Positions 1-8,551 of a stretch of DNA of 64,000 nt are shown piece by piece. A program made the position numbers and the translations under genes. Origin of the DNA: Flavivirga aquimarina (lineage in GTDB: Bacteria > Bacteroidota > Bacteroidia > Flavobacteriales > Flavobacteriaceae); the NCBI RefSeq assembly GCF_030540835.1, contig NZ_JAUOEK010000139.1, forward strand, positions 24,990 to 88,989, written 5' to 3'. A model generated the notes under the pieces. That model was not told the DNA's origin and did not search any database. It saw only the letters and a list, made by a program, of their open reading frames with translations. Position 1 is the first letter of the stretch, and every line of letters begins with the position of its first letter.

Positions 1-1003
1 TTCGTTTATATGTAAAGCCAAAATAATAGATATATTGGCAATCTTTTATTACAATATTAATTATTAATAGTAGGTTAAGTACTATCCAAACATACGTCAC
101 TGTTTTAAGGTTTTTATTGCCTTTATAAAAATTTAAATCTCCTCTAAAAAAATATAGTATAATTATTATAGCAATAAGAATAGAAGCTATTAAGGTATTT
201 ATGCCATTGTGAACTTGATTTGAAATGGCAGAAGCTCTTAAATCGTTGGTAGAAATTAAGTATGTAATATCAGTAATTAGAAAAATAACAATGAGTACAT
301 TTAGAAGTGCAATTAAAATGAAACCTAATTGATTTTCTTTTTTTATTTTTTCAACAATAAAATCTCTTTCTCTACTTAAAGAGTTTCCATTATTTAAATC
401 GTAAGTGGTTGCTGGATCAACTATTACAGGTTTGGAAATATTACTCAATAAATAATAACCAAGAACAGAAAATAATAACCATTGAATATTAATAAATCCA
501 AAATCAATTTTAGAAATTAATTCACTAAACATAGGGTTTCCGTTTTTATACAGCGCGATAAAAATTATAACGGTAATTAATGGAATACCTATTATTTTTA
601 TTAAATGCAGATAATCGGTTTTTTGTTTTGGAGTTACTTTCTCATCTTTTTCAGTAGTATTAAAGTTTCGATGAAAGAACGCTGCTATTGATGTATAAAG
701 CCCATTTAACCAATTTACATAAACAGATGAACCTTGTTTAGATACATTCCCAATTAATGTTAAAAAGGCTACGACGTAAGCGACTATTGTTAAGATGGAT
801 CTGAAAAAAAATATGGTGATAGCAGTTATAATAAATACAATACTAAATATGATCGTACTTTTTTTCTTAAATAAATCTTTATTATAAATTGCGAGTATAA
901 TAATTGTAAGTAAACTAAATAAACTCAGGTTTAAACCAATGTCTTGTTGGTAAAAAAATATGCTGAATAAAAAGGCTCCGATTAATAAGGGTATGTTTTT
1001 CAT
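1..1003 (-). CDS. DUF4173/DUF4153-type polytopic membrane protein (partial)
   Basis: The reading frame begins with ATG at 1003 and is open to the window edge, so the C-terminus is missing; about 334 codons are visible. The protein is a string of hydrophobic helices with a charged loop around residues 110-130 and a second long loop containing PVIVDPATTYDLNNGNSL. The downstream motif SNQVHNGINTLIASILIA matches what I know of the DUF4173 family. Only one base separates its start from the stop of the upstream 95-residue gene, so it is the last visible gene of a minus-strand operon. Molecular function is unknown for the family; assignment to DUF4173 is from memory. Confidence 0.75.
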   Translation of the reverse strand, partial: MKNIPLLIGAFLFSIFFYQQDIGLNLSLFSLLTIIILAIYNKDLFKKKSTIIFSIVFIITAITIFFFRSILTIVAYVVAFLTLIGNVSKQGSSVYVNWLNGLYTSIAAFFHRNFNTTEKDEKVTPKQKTDYLHLIKIIGIPLITVIIFIALYKNGNPMFSELISKIDFGFINIQWLLFSVLGYYLLSNISKPVIVDPATTYDLNNGNSLSRERDFIVEKIKKENQLGFILIALLNVLIVIFLITDITYLISTNDLRASAISNQVHNGINTLIASILIAIIIILYFFRGDLNFYKGNKNLKTVTYVWIVLNLLLIINIVIKDCQYIYYFGFTYKR

Positions 1004-1004
1004 T

Positions 1005-1292
1005 TTATATTAAATTATGGATGACTATTTGGTAGTATAGAAATGCAATAGGAATATTTAGAAGTATAATACCTATAGATTTTATAGTTTCTAATTTTTG
1101 TTTACTTAAGAACAGTGTAAATAATAGAATAATAAAGACTAAGGAATTAACTATAATGGCTACCTTAACATAATTAAAACCGATTACGGTTACGGTGCTT
1201 AAACCTTTATTTATTGCTTGTAATAGGAATAAAATAGTTCCTATGCTAAATGATATCAATGCTATTGTTCTTGATGTTTTAAATGTGTTCAT
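1005..1292 (-). CDS. Small membrane protein of unknown function
   Basis: A 95-residue protein with three predicted membrane segments (about residues 10-27, 38-62 and 72-92) and few charged residues between them. Its ATG lies directly against the stop codon of the Coq4-like gene and its own stop is one base from the next start, so it is part of a tightly packed operon. I do not recognise a family. Its conserved place between a Coq4-like protein and a DUF4173 protein suggests a shared envelope role, but that is inference only. Confidence 0.7.
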   Translation of the reverse strand: MNTFKTSRTIALISFSIGTILFLLQAINKGLSTVTVIGFNYVKVAIIVNSLVFIILLFTLFLSKQKLETIKSIGIILLNIPIAFLYYQIVIHNLI

Positions 1293-1781
1293 TTAAGTTT
1301 TTATTAATGCGTTAATTTGTGATTTTGAGAATATAACCTGTCTAAAATCATGTATGGAAATCATTAGTAATTCTTTATAATCGAAATGATGAAATGAGTT
1401 GGCATTTCTACCAATACAGTATGATTTATAGTAATATTTGTAATAGTCTGGTAAAATAATGGTACCTAGTATGATAGCTCCATAGAGATAAGGGCTCCTT
1501 TTTCCATTCCCGAAACATAAATATTGTAAGGCGATTTCGTCTTCAACTTTGGTTCCGTAACCTGTTAAAGTATGATAGGCGTCATGTCTTTCAACTTTTG
1601 AAATTAATTCAAAATTGTTTTTATCTAGAAAAAGCCCAAGGTGTTTACCGAAAGAGTTTTCGGGGTAGGATAGTAATTGCTTTCTATTAATCCCCCAAGC
1701 TTTGTGGTTCTTGAAAAGATTTGTGTAAATCTTTTTAGACTTTTCAAATAACCATTCTATAAGTTTTTTTCTTGTATTCAT
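1293..1781 (-). CDS. Coq4-like protein
   Basis: The 162-residue product carries the signature metal-binding pattern of the COQ4 family: H66, D67, H70 and E82, which reads as HDxxH, eleven residues, then E. In eukaryotes and proteobacteria Coq4 proteins take part in ubiquinone synthesis. Bacteroidetes make menaquinone, so that role is not expected here and the function is open. The region AIILGTIILPDYYKYYYKSY in the middle may be membrane-associated. The start is ATG at 1781; an inverted repeat that overlaps a promoter-like sequence lies 8 bases upstream. It is followed without a gap by a small membrane protein. Confidence 0.7.
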   Translation of the reverse strand: MNTRKKLIEWLFEKSKKIYTNLFKNHKAWGINRKQLLSYPENSFGKHLGLFLDKNNFELISKVERHDAYHTLTGYGTKVEDEIALQYLCFGNGKRSPYLYGAIILGTIILPDYYKYYYKSYCIGRNANSFHHFDYKELLMISIHDFRQVIFSKSQINALIKT

Positions 1782-1789
1782 TGTAAAAG

Positions 1790-1808
1790 TACTTTGTATT
1801 TCAAAGTA
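1790..1808 (-). promoter_or_regulatory. Inverted-repeat operator candidate upstream of the Coq4-like gene
   Basis: Perfect inverted repeat TACTTTG-TATTT-CAAAGTA (7-base arms, 5-base spacer). Read on the minus strand it contains TTACTTTG (1809-1802), a one-mismatch fit to the Bacteroidetes -7 element TAnnTTTG, 20 bases before the start codon. Nearly the same 19-mer lies upstream of the 203-residue gene at 2836-2854. The winged-helix protein encoded between the two sites is the obvious candidate to bind them. Confidence 0.6.
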
Positions 1809-1825
1809 AATAATTAAAAAAATAT

Positions 1826-2119
1826 TTATTTTTTACTAATTAATTTTTCGAGTGCGTCAATGTGTTTTTTAAATTCGGCTGCTCCTAATTTGGTTGTGCT
1901 ATAGCGCGTATTAGGCTTTCTGCCAATAAATTGTTTTTCAACCTTAATATATTCAGCTTTTTCAAGCGCTTTTGTATGGCTTGCTAAGTTACCATCTGTA
2001 GCACCCAATAACTCTTTTAACATATTAAAATCGGCATATTCGTTTACCATTAAAATAGACATAATGCCTAATCTAATTCTATGATCAAATACTTTATTTA
2101 TGTTGGTTATTATACTCAT
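1826..2119 (-). CDS. Winged-helix transcriptional regulator (HTH_34-like)
   Basis: A 97-residue, single-domain winged-helix protein. The helix-turn-helix reads FNMLKELLGATDGNLASHTK and is followed by a wing with VEKQFIGRKPNTRYSTTKLG, typical of the short ArsR/MarR-like regulators often found beside small membrane-protein genes in Bacteroidetes. No cysteine metal site is evident, so a metal sensor of the ArsR type is unlikely. ATG at 2119 gives the usual start MSIITNINKVFDHRIR; an in-frame ATG 9 bases upstream (2128) is possible but falls in a repeat. It lies between a 203-residue membrane-protein gene and the Coq4-like gene, both of which have the same inverted repeat at their promoters. Confidence 0.8.
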   Translation of the reverse strand: MSIITNINKVFDHRIRLGIMSILMVNEYADFNMLKELLGATDGNLASHTKALEKAEYIKVEKQFIGRKPNTRYSTTKLGAAEFKKHIDALEKLISKK

Positions 2120-2126
2120 AATTATC

Positions 2127-2170
2127 ATTCCCGCGACCTGTGCTGAACTTGTTTTCAGTAAGGCGGGAAT
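2127..2170. repeat. Nested palindromic intergenic repeat
   Basis: The outer arms ATTCCCGC (2127-2134) and GCGGGAAT (2163-2170) form a perfect palindrome. Between them sits a second, imperfect palindrome, TGCTGAACTTGTTTTCAGTA (2141-2160). Both sequence types recur elsewhere in the window: the outer one at 24597, 26007, 44414, 44587 and 44831, the inner one as a diverged form at 57983. It separates the winged-helix gene from the upstream membrane-protein gene. Confidence 0.6.
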
Positions 2171-2216
2171 CTTTTTTTACTTTAGTAAGTCGCTAAAAAC
2201 TGCGACTGCACACTGT

Positions 2217-2828
2217 TTACTTTTTAACATCATACTTAAAATGCATCCAAGTTCCATAAATAATATGCATGATTCCAAAGCCTAAAACCCAAAGCCAAAA
2301 TCCATATCCTGGAAACCATGCGCAAATTAAGCCTAAAATAATTTGTATAAAACCTAAATAACGAATATCTCCTATACTATACTTAGAAGCATTTACCAAG
2401 GCTAACCCATAAAACAAAAGCATGAGCGCTCCAGTCTGACCATATTTTTGTTGATTTAGTATAATTAATATATAAATACCTCCAACAACTAATGGAATTA
2501 AAAAATTTATGACTAAACGGCGTGAAGAGGTGTCCCAAATATTAGCACCACTTTTTTTTGCTTTTCTTGTTGTTAAAATGATTCCTGTAATAGCACTTAA
2601 AAAAGCAACTAAGAACAAATCTAGCATCACTAATCTAAATATTTTTCCATCAAGTAATAAAGTACCGTAACTATATTCTATTACCAACCAATAAGCAACA
2701 GCCGCTCCAATGAGTGAATAAACCCCTGCTAAAATACCTGATAAACCACTAAGCGATATAAAACGTGAGGATTTATTCATTAAATCTTTAATCTCGCTTA
2801 TGTCTTTTAAATAATCTTTTGATTCCAT
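2217..2828 (-). CDS. Polytopic membrane protein next to a winged-helix regulator
   Basis: A 203-residue protein with a charged N-terminus (about 18 residues) and five or six hydrophobic segments. Its C-terminus has a compact aromatic stretch (GLICAWFPGYGFWLWVLGFG). I do not recognise a named family, though such a gene beside a short winged-helix regulator is a common Flavobacteriaceae arrangement. It is the first gene of the minus-strand cluster. Its promoter is well defined: TTG at 2877-2875, a 19-base spacer and TAACTTTG at 2855-2848, with an inverted repeat over the -7 element. Confidence 0.75.
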   Translation of the reverse strand: MESKDYLKDISEIKDLMNKSSRFISLSGLSGILAGVYSLIGAAVAYWLVIEYSYGTLLLDGKIFRLVMLDLFLVAFLSAITGIILTTRKAKKSGANIWDTSSRRLVINFLIPLVVGGIYILIILNQQKYGQTGALMLLFYGLALVNASKYSIGDIRYLGFIQIILGLICAWFPGYGFWLWVLGFGIMHIIYGTWMHFKYDVKK

Positions 2829-2835
2829 ATAAAAG

Positions 2836-2877
2836 TACTTTGAAATACAAAGTTAATATAATTTTTATAAATTCCAA
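2836..2877 (-). promoter_or_regulatory. Bacteroidetes-type promoter with overlapping operator
   Basis: On the minus strand TTG (2877-2875), 19 bases, then TAACTTTG (2855-2848) match the Bacteroidetes -33/-7 consensus. The -7 element is one arm of TACTTTG-AAATA-CAAAGTT (2836-2854). This is the same element as at 1790-1808, in the opposite orientation and with one arm mismatch. A protein bound here would cover the -7 box and the transcription start, which is the geometry of a repressor site. Confidence 0.65.
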
Positions 2878-2960
2878 TTAATCGGAAAGGTAAAAGGCTA
2901 AATTCATCAGATTTCTGTTTTAGAATTTAGCCTTTGTTTTAATTTTATAAGATTAACAAT

Positions 2961-4871
2961 TTATGATTGGGCAAGTTTAATCATTATATCTAACTCCGTA
3001 ATCGAACCTTTTCCCCCTACGGATTTAAATTTAATTTTGCCGTCGCTACCTATGATTATTTTTGTAGGAATGCCACTTACTTTATACGCATCTGCTAGAA
3101 AAAATTTATTACTGCCTTCTTTGATCGGGTTGTCAAGTAATACTTGAAAATTATAATTGTTCTTTTTAATAAAATCTTGAGCATTTTTTCTTCTAACACC
3201 TTCATCGCCTTTTTCCCATGTGTCAACAAACAAAAACTTTACATTAGTATTTTTGTATTTGTTCACTGCGGTTTGCATTGACGGAAATGAAGCTTTACAT
3301 GGTCCGCACCATGTTGCCCAAAAGTCTAAAATTATTACTTGTCCTTTTAAACTACTTAAACTTACTGTATTGCCGTCTAAATCATTTAATGTAAATTGAG
3401 ATGCTTCTTCATTTAATATTTTCTTTTTAAATTTTTCAAAGATTAATTTTTCATGTTTTTTTTCTAATTTAGAAACAATAGCATTTAATCCTTCTTCAGA
3501 CCCTTTGTTTTCAATATAAGCTTGTCTATAATATTCTTTAACTTTATTATCTCCACATCCCTTATTCAAAAATCTAAGCGCTTCTTTTTCTGCTTTATTA
3601 TATTGTTTATCTGCTATTAGAAATTCAAGAAGTCTAGAGTTCATATTTTGTGGATCTCCATTACCATCAACAAGTTCTCGTGTTATTTCTTCTTGATATT
3701 TTATTGCATCTTTAATATGCCCTTGTTTAAAGAGGATTAGGGCATAAGTATCTGCATACATGGTATAATTACTTTTAAGATTTTTTAAATATTGCTTTAC
3801 AGTTAAGTAGTCGGATTTAGATGTTAGATTGTTTTTTGAATTTTGTACAATATCCAATGCATTTTTTGAAAGCTTTTCTGCAAAGTCTAGATCTTTTCCC
3901 TTAAGAGCTAAATTCCAGGCAACATTATTGTATAGACTAGCTTTTGATCTTTTATTGGATATTTGATTGGTATATTTAAAAAAGCCATCGGTGTTATTAT
4001 TTCCTTTTTCAACATTAGCTAATGTTCGTAACATATAATCATCAGGCTTTTTATATGTAGCTACATAATTTTTGTAGATTTCTTTTTTCTTCAACGGATC
4101 TTTTTCTTTAAAGAAATCCCGTAACATTTTGCTTTTTGCAGCGTTTCCATCAGGGAATTTTTTTACAGCGATGTTGTTAATTGAATCTGCTTTATTTCTT
4201 TTTTCTGCAAGATCGTAAAGCAAGGATAGAGTTGTATAATCCTCTTGGTTTAAACCCTCTTTCTTTTCATAATCAATAGTTTGTTTTTTTATAATTTCTT
4301 TAGCTTTTTCTTTATCATTCCTATTAACTGCTAATAAATAAGATGTGTTTAATTTGGGAAAATGAGCCATATCTTTTTCGATTAAAGCTAATGCCTCACT
4401 TATGTCTTTTTCTAAACCATGTTGCTTGCCTTTGTTTAAATAGTAAAATCCTTGGCTTAAATGACTGCCTAAAATAATTTCGTCCTTATTGTTATATATA
4501 GGAAAAATATATCCTTTTTTATTGTTGTTATCTGTTTTATCTTTGGTGCTAAATGTGAAGGCTATAGCAGTTGCAGAGTCAGGAACTATGATACTGCTTT
4601 CATAGATGTTTTTGGTATTAACAAAATTAATATCTGTTGGATAAAACTTGTTCTGGACAGCATAGTAAAAAACACCTTCTAAAGGTTCGTCGATAAGCAG
4701 AATACTGTCATTTTTTGAGTACTTGATGACAAGACTATCACCTTGTTTTGGGGTTTCTTTTGATAGATGTAATGCGCCTAGATGTATTCCTTTATCAGCA
4801 TTATTTTCCATACAAGAAAAAGATAAAAGTAAAATTGAAATAATAAAAAAATGTAAATGTGTTGATTTCAT
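2961..4871 (-). CDS. TlpA-like thioredoxin-domain lipoprotein with TPR-like region
   Basis: The ATG at 4871 gives a lipoprotein signal peptide ending in LLLSFSC; an earlier in-frame ATG (4910) would bury that signal, so it was not used. The 636-residue protein has a beta-rich N-terminal segment, a long helical TPR-like middle (about residues 130-480) and a C-terminal TlpA/ResA-type thioredoxin fold. The active site is WCGPC at about residues 521-525 and the cis-proline is in SGIPTK. Such proteins are membrane-anchored thiol-disulphide reductases facing the periplasm; the substrate cannot be read here. It appears to be a single-gene unit. Confidence 0.85.
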   Translation of the reverse strand: MKSTHLHFFIISILLLSFSCMENNADKGIHLGALHLSKETPKQGDSLVIKYSKNDSILLIDEPLEGVFYYAVQNKFYPTDINFVNTKNIYESSIIVPDSATAIAFTFSTKDKTDNNNKKGYIFPIYNNKDEIILGSHLSQGFYYLNKGKQHGLEKDISEALALIEKDMAHFPKLNTSYLLAVNRNDKEKAKEIIKKQTIDYEKKEGLNQEDYTTLSLLYDLAEKRNKADSINNIAVKKFPDGNAAKSKMLRDFFKEKDPLKKKEIYKNYVATYKKPDDYMLRTLANVEKGNNNTDGFFKYTNQISNKRSKASLYNNVAWNLALKGKDLDFAEKLSKNALDIVQNSKNNLTSKSDYLTVKQYLKNLKSNYTMYADTYALILFKQGHIKDAIKYQEEITRELVDGNGDPQNMNSRLLEFLIADKQYNKAEKEALRFLNKGCGDNKVKEYYRQAYIENKGSEEGLNAIVSKLEKKHEKLIFEKFKKKILNEEASQFTLNDLDGNTVSLSSLKGQVIILDFWATWCGPCKASFPSMQTAVNKYKNTNVKFLFVDTWEKGDEGVRRKNAQDFIKKNNYNFQVLLDNPIKEGSNKFFLADAYKVSGIPTKIIIGSDGKIKFKSVGGKGSITELDIMIKLAQS

Positions 4872-4945
4872 AATAAAGTTTTTTGATTGATTTTCAAATA
4901 TATACATCAAAAATTGTTCCTTATGTTAAATTTATAAAAAAATGT

Positions 4946-5329
4946 ATGAAACCCGTAGACGAATATTTTATAAATCAAAAAGAACCCTATCAATCTATTA
5001 TGCTTTATATTAGAAGTGTTATACTCAATACACTTCCGGAAGTAGAAGAGAAGTATAGTTATAGAATTCCATTTTATAATATTGGTAAAAAGCCTATGGT
5101 TTATTTAAATATTTTAAAAGGTAAAGACTATGTAGATGTAGCTTTTGTTCAAGGTATTTTATTAGAAAAGCAATTTCCAGTTTTAAAGAACGATAATAAA
5201 CGAAAGCAAGTGCGCTCTATTAAGTTAAAAAGGATTGAAGATTTAGATCACGAAAATTTTGTGGCACTCTTATATGAAGCCGCAAACTTATTAAGTAAAA
5301 GTAAAAAAGCTTGGTTTATTGATAAATAA
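4946..5329 (+). CDS. DUF1801 domain protein
   Basis: A 127-residue protein starting at MKPVDEYF. It has the DUF1801 pattern: an N-terminal helix with EPYQSIMLYIRSVIL, then EEKYSYRIPFYNIGKKPMVYLN and a basic C-terminal helix. The fold is related to YdhG/frataxin-like small proteins; cellular function is unknown. An upstream in-frame ATG at 4883 would add 21 residues not seen in the family and would overlap the divergent promoter region, so the later ATG was chosen. It converges on kdsA with an 18-base gap. Confidence 0.8.
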   Translation: MKPVDEYFINQKEPYQSIMLYIRSVILNTLPEVEEKYSYRIPFYNIGKKPMVYLNILKGKDYVDVAFVQGILLEKQFPVLKNDNKRKQVRSIKLKRIEDLDHENFVALLYEAANLLSKSKKAWFIDK

Positions 5330-5347
5330 TTTTTTGAATCCAGAATT

Positions 5348-6166
5348 TTATAATCCGTTAACCGTTTTTCTAATAGCGACTAAGTTGGCAAGTAATTTTT
5401 CTAAATTATCTAAGTGTAACATATTGGCTCCATCACTTTTAGCATTTGCTGGATCGAAATGCGTTTCAATAAACAAACCATCTACATTATTAACAATACC
5501 GGCTCTGGCTATGGTTTCAATCATATCTGGTCTGCCCCCTGTCACACCAACACTTTGATTAGGCTGCTGTAAAGAATGTGTAACATCTAAAACAGTTGGA
5601 GCATATTGACGCATGGTTGGAATACCTCTAAAATCAACAATCATATCTTGATATCCAAACATGGTGCCTCTATCTGTTATCCAGGCTTTATCACTACCAG
5701 CATCTTTAACTTTTTGTACAGCATGTTTCATGGCTTCCGGACTCATAAATTGTCCTTTTTTTAAGTTGACAACCTTACCAGTTTTTGCTGCAGCAACCAC
5801 TAAATCGGTTTGACGAACCAAGAACGCAGGGATTTGTAGAACATCAACATATTGCGAAGCTAACGTAGCATCGGAAGTTTCGTGAATATCGGTAACCGTA
5901 GGAACATCAAAAGTATCTGAAACTTTTTTTAAGATCTTCAAAGCTTTTTCATTACCAATACCAGTAAAACTGTCAATTCTACTACGGTTCGCTTTTTTAA
6001 AGCTACCTTTAAAAATATAGGGGATTTCCAGTTTATTAGTAATTGAGACCACTTTTTCGGCAATACGAAGCGCCATATCTTCACCTTCGATAGCACATGG
6101 GCCACAAAGCAGGAAAAAATTATTTGAATTTGTATGTTTTATTTTTGGAATATCTTGAAGCATCAT
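5348..6166 (-). CDS. kdsA: 3-deoxy-8-phosphooctulonate (KDO-8-P) synthase
   Basis: KdsA condenses phosphoenolpyruvate with arabinose 5-phosphate to give KDO-8-phosphate, the precursor of the inner-core sugar of lipopolysaccharide. The family motifs LLCGPCAIEG near the N-terminus, FKGSFKKANRSR, GIGNEKALKIL, TDIHE, QIPAFLVRQTDL, DRGTMFGY and IETHFDP are all present. The length of 272 residues from ATG at 6166 is normal. An in-frame TTG at 6181 would be too close to the likely transcription start. It indicates a Gram-negative envelope with KDO-containing lipid A core. Confidence 0.95.
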   Translation of the reverse strand: MMLQDIPKIKHTNSNNFFLLCGPCAIEGEDMALRIAEKVVSITNKLEIPYIFKGSFKKANRSRIDSFTGIGNEKALKILKKVSDTFDVPTVTDIHETSDATLASQYVDVLQIPAFLVRQTDLVVAAAKTGKVVNLKKGQFMSPEAMKHAVQKVKDAGSDKAWITDRGTMFGYQDMIVDFRGIPTMRQYAPTVLDVTHSLQQPNQSVGVTGGRPDMIETIARAGIVNNVDGLFIETHFDPANAKSDGANMLHLDNLEKLLANLVAIRKTVNGL

Positions 6167-6195
6167 AAACTTTAGTCTCAAAAAAAATTATGACG

Positions 6196-6203
6196 CAAAG
6201 ATA
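6196..6203 (-). promoter_or_regulatory. -7 promoter element of kdsA
   Basis: TATCTTTG on the minus strand fits TAnnTTTG exactly and ends 30 bases before the ATG of kdsA. No clear TTG at -33 is visible. The position supports the ATG at 6166 rather than the TTG at 6181 as start codon. Confidence 0.5.
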
Positions 6204-6409
6204 CTATTAATGCTGAATTAATAAGAAGGTCTTTTAAATTGAAACAAAAATATTTTTGAATGTTTGTATTGGTTATAGATAAAGTACTTTTTATTATTTA
6301 AATTGAAAAAGCAAGAAAGATGTAGTAGATAATACATGCTTTATTTATATTTTACGAAAAGGTAATATCCAAAAAAATATAATTACATAGTTTATACGTT
6401 ATTTATAGT

Positions 6410-6417
6410 TACCTTTG
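6410..6417 (+). promoter_or_regulatory. -7 promoter element of typA
   Basis: TACCTTTG matches TAnnTTTG and is followed by CA, as in the rpsU and tRNA promoters of this window. It lies 24 bases before the typA start codon. The 274-base space between kdsA and typA otherwise holds only AT-rich DNA. Confidence 0.55.
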
Positions 6418-6440
6418 CACGCTTAAAATAAGGCACTATT

Positions 6441-8240
6441 ATGGCTAATATTAAAAACATTGCAATTATTGCACACGTAGATCATGGTAAAACGACTTTG
6501 GTTGATAAGATTATGTATCACTGTCAGTTATTTCGAGAAAACGAAAACACGGGTGATTTAATCCTTGATAACAATGATTTGGAGCGTGAAAGAGGTATTA
6601 CAATTACGTCTAAAAATGTTTCTGTAATTTATAAAGACACTAAGATTAATATTATAGATACACCCGGTCACGCAGATTTTGGAGGTGAGGTAGAACGTGT
6701 ATTAAATATGGCTGATGGCGTTTTGCTATTGGTTGATGCTTTTGAGGGCCCTATGCCACAGACCCGTTTTGTGTTACAAAAAGCAATCGACTTAGGTTTA
6801 AAACCTTGTGTAGTTATAAATAAAGTAGATAAAGAAAATTGTACACCAGATGAGGTACATGAAAAAGTTTTCGATTTAATGTTTGAATTGGGAGCAGAAG
6901 AGTGGCAATTAGATTTCCCAACAGTTTATGGTTCTGCAAAGAATAATTGGATGAGTGATGATTGGCAAAATGAAACTGAAAATATAGAACCATTATTAGA
7001 TATGGTTATAAATCATATTCCAGAGCCTAAAATTGAAGAAGGTACGACTCAAATGTTAATTACATCTTTAGATTTTTCTTCTTTTACAGGAAGAATAGCT
7101 ATTGGTCGTTTAACACGTGGTGAATTAAAAGCTGGTCAAAATATATCTTTAGTTAAGCGTGATGGAAGTCTTGTTAAGTCTAAGATAAAGGAGCTTCACG
7201 TTTTTGAAGGACTAGGACGTAAAAAAGTAGAAGGCGTACAAACAGGAGATATTTGTGCTATTGTTGGTTTAGAAGGTTTCGAAATTGGTGATACGGTAGC
7301 GGATTGGGAAACTCCTGAAGGTTTAAAAACCATTGCTATTGACGAACCAACGATGAGTATGTTATTTACTATTAACGATTCGCCTTTCTTTGGTAAAGAC
7401 GGAAAGTATGTTACATCTCGTCATATAAAAGAACGTTTAAATAAAGAACTTGAAAAGAATTTAGCATTGCGTGTTGAAGAAACAGATAGTGCAGATAAGT
7501 TCATGGTATTTGGTCGTGGGGTATTACACTTATCGGTTTTAATAGAAACCATGCGTCGTGAAGGTTATGAGTTACAAATTGGACAACCACAGGTTATTAT
7601 TAAAGAGGTTGATGGTGTGAAATGTGAACCTGTTGAAGAAATGACTATTGACTTACCAGAAGAAGTTTCTGGTAAAGCTATCGAGATGGTTACATTAAGA
7701 AAAGGAGAAATGCTTTCTATGGAAGCAAAAGGCGATCGTATGGTTTGTGAATTTATTGTGCCATCCAGAGGTATTATAGGTTTACGTAATCAATTATTAA
7801 CAGCCACAGCTGGAGAAGCTATTATGGCCCACCGTTTTAAAGAGTATCAGCCGTTAAAAGGAGGTATTCCAGAAAGACAAAATGGTTCTTTGGTGTCTAT
7901 GGAAAATGGACAAGCCATTCCTTATTCTATTGATAAATTACAAGATAGAGGTAAGTTTTTTATTGATCCAGGAGAGGATATCTATGAAGGACAGGTTATA
8001 GGCGAAAATTCTCGTGGTGATGATATGACGGTAAATGTAACTAAAACGAAAAAACTTAGTAATGTACGTTCTTCAGGTGCTGATGATAAAGCTAAAATTG
8101 TACCTGCTATTAAATTTTCTTTGGAAGAAGCTTTAGAGTATATTCAAAAAGATGAATATGTTGAGGTAACACCAAATTATTTAAGATTACGTAAAATTTA
8201 TTTAACAGAAGTAGAGCGTAAGCGAAATAAAACAATATAA
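6441..8240 (+). CDS. typA: Ribosome-associated translational GTPase TypA/BipA
   Basis: TypA/BipA binds the ribosome like EF-G and helps large-subunit assembly and stress or cold adaptation. The G-domain motifs are intact: AHVDHGKTT (11-19), ERERGIT (about 48-54), DTPGHADF (73-80) and NKVD (127-130). Domain II, the EF-G-like C-terminal domains and the TypA-specific tail (ITATAGEAIMAH-like LLTATAGEAIMAHRF) follow. The length of 599 residues is normal. It is followed after one base by a small membrane-protein gene, so the two are probably co-transcribed. Confidence 0.97.
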   Translation: MANIKNIAIIAHVDHGKTTLVDKIMYHCQLFRENENTGDLILDNNDLERERGITITSKNVSVIYKDTKINIIDTPGHADFGGEVERVLNMADGVLLLVDAFEGPMPQTRFVLQKAIDLGLKPCVVINKVDKENCTPDEVHEKVFDLMFELGAEEWQLDFPTVYGSAKNNWMSDDWQNETENIEPLLDMVINHIPEPKIEEGTTQMLITSLDFSSFTGRIAIGRLTRGELKAGQNISLVKRDGSLVKSKIKELHVFEGLGRKKVEGVQTGDICAIVGLEGFEIGDTVADWETPEGLKTIAIDEPTMSMLFTINDSPFFGKDGKYVTSRHIKERLNKELEKNLALRVEETDSADKFMVFGRGVLHLSVLIETMRREGYELQIGQPQVIIKEVDGVKCEPVEEMTIDLPEEVSGKAIEMVTLRKGEMLSMEAKGDRMVCEFIVPSRGIIGLRNQLLTATAGEAIMAHRFKEYQPLKGGIPERQNGSLVSMENGQAIPYSIDKLQDRGKFFIDPGEDIYEGQVIGENSRGDDMTVNVTKTKKLSNVRSSGADDKAKIVPAIKFSLEEALEYIQKDEYVEVTPNYLRLRKIYLTEVERKRNKTI

Positions 8241-8241
8241 T

Positions 8242-8475
8242 ATGGAATTCTTTGGGATTTCGGCAGTAGAATGGGTTGGATATGCCGCTATGGCAACTGT
8301 TTTAATGTCATTCTTAATGAAATCGGTTAATAAACTACGAATAGTAAACTCCTTAGGATGTTTACTATTTGTGTTTTATGGCATTATGTTAAATCCAATT
8401 TCAATGCCTATTATAATAACAAATACTGCTATATTTTGCATTAATTTGTATTATTTATCACAAAAAAAATCATAG
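8242..8475 (+). CDS. YgjV-like small membrane protein
   Basis: A 77-residue protein with three hydrophobic helices and the N-terminal signature EWVGYAAMATVLMSFLMKS, followed by LRIVNSLGCLLFVFYG. This resembles half of a PQ-loop/SemiSWEET transporter and the YgjV-type inner-membrane proteins common in Flavobacteriaceae. It starts one base after the typA stop. Substrate and role are unknown. Confidence 0.75.
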   Translation: MEFFGISAVEWVGYAAMATVLMSFLMKSVNKLRIVNSLGCLLFVFYGIMLNPISMPIIITNTAIFCINLYYLSQKKS

Positions 8476-8551
8476 ACCTAATTTTGTATTATAAGAACAG
8501 ATGATTTCTTACAATTTTATGTTAAAAAGACAGAAAAGTTAAATGATTTTG

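Noticed and set aside
2100..2285. Plus-strand 61-codon frame across the nested repeat
   Set aside because: It runs through a palindromic repeat and into the antisense of two real genes.
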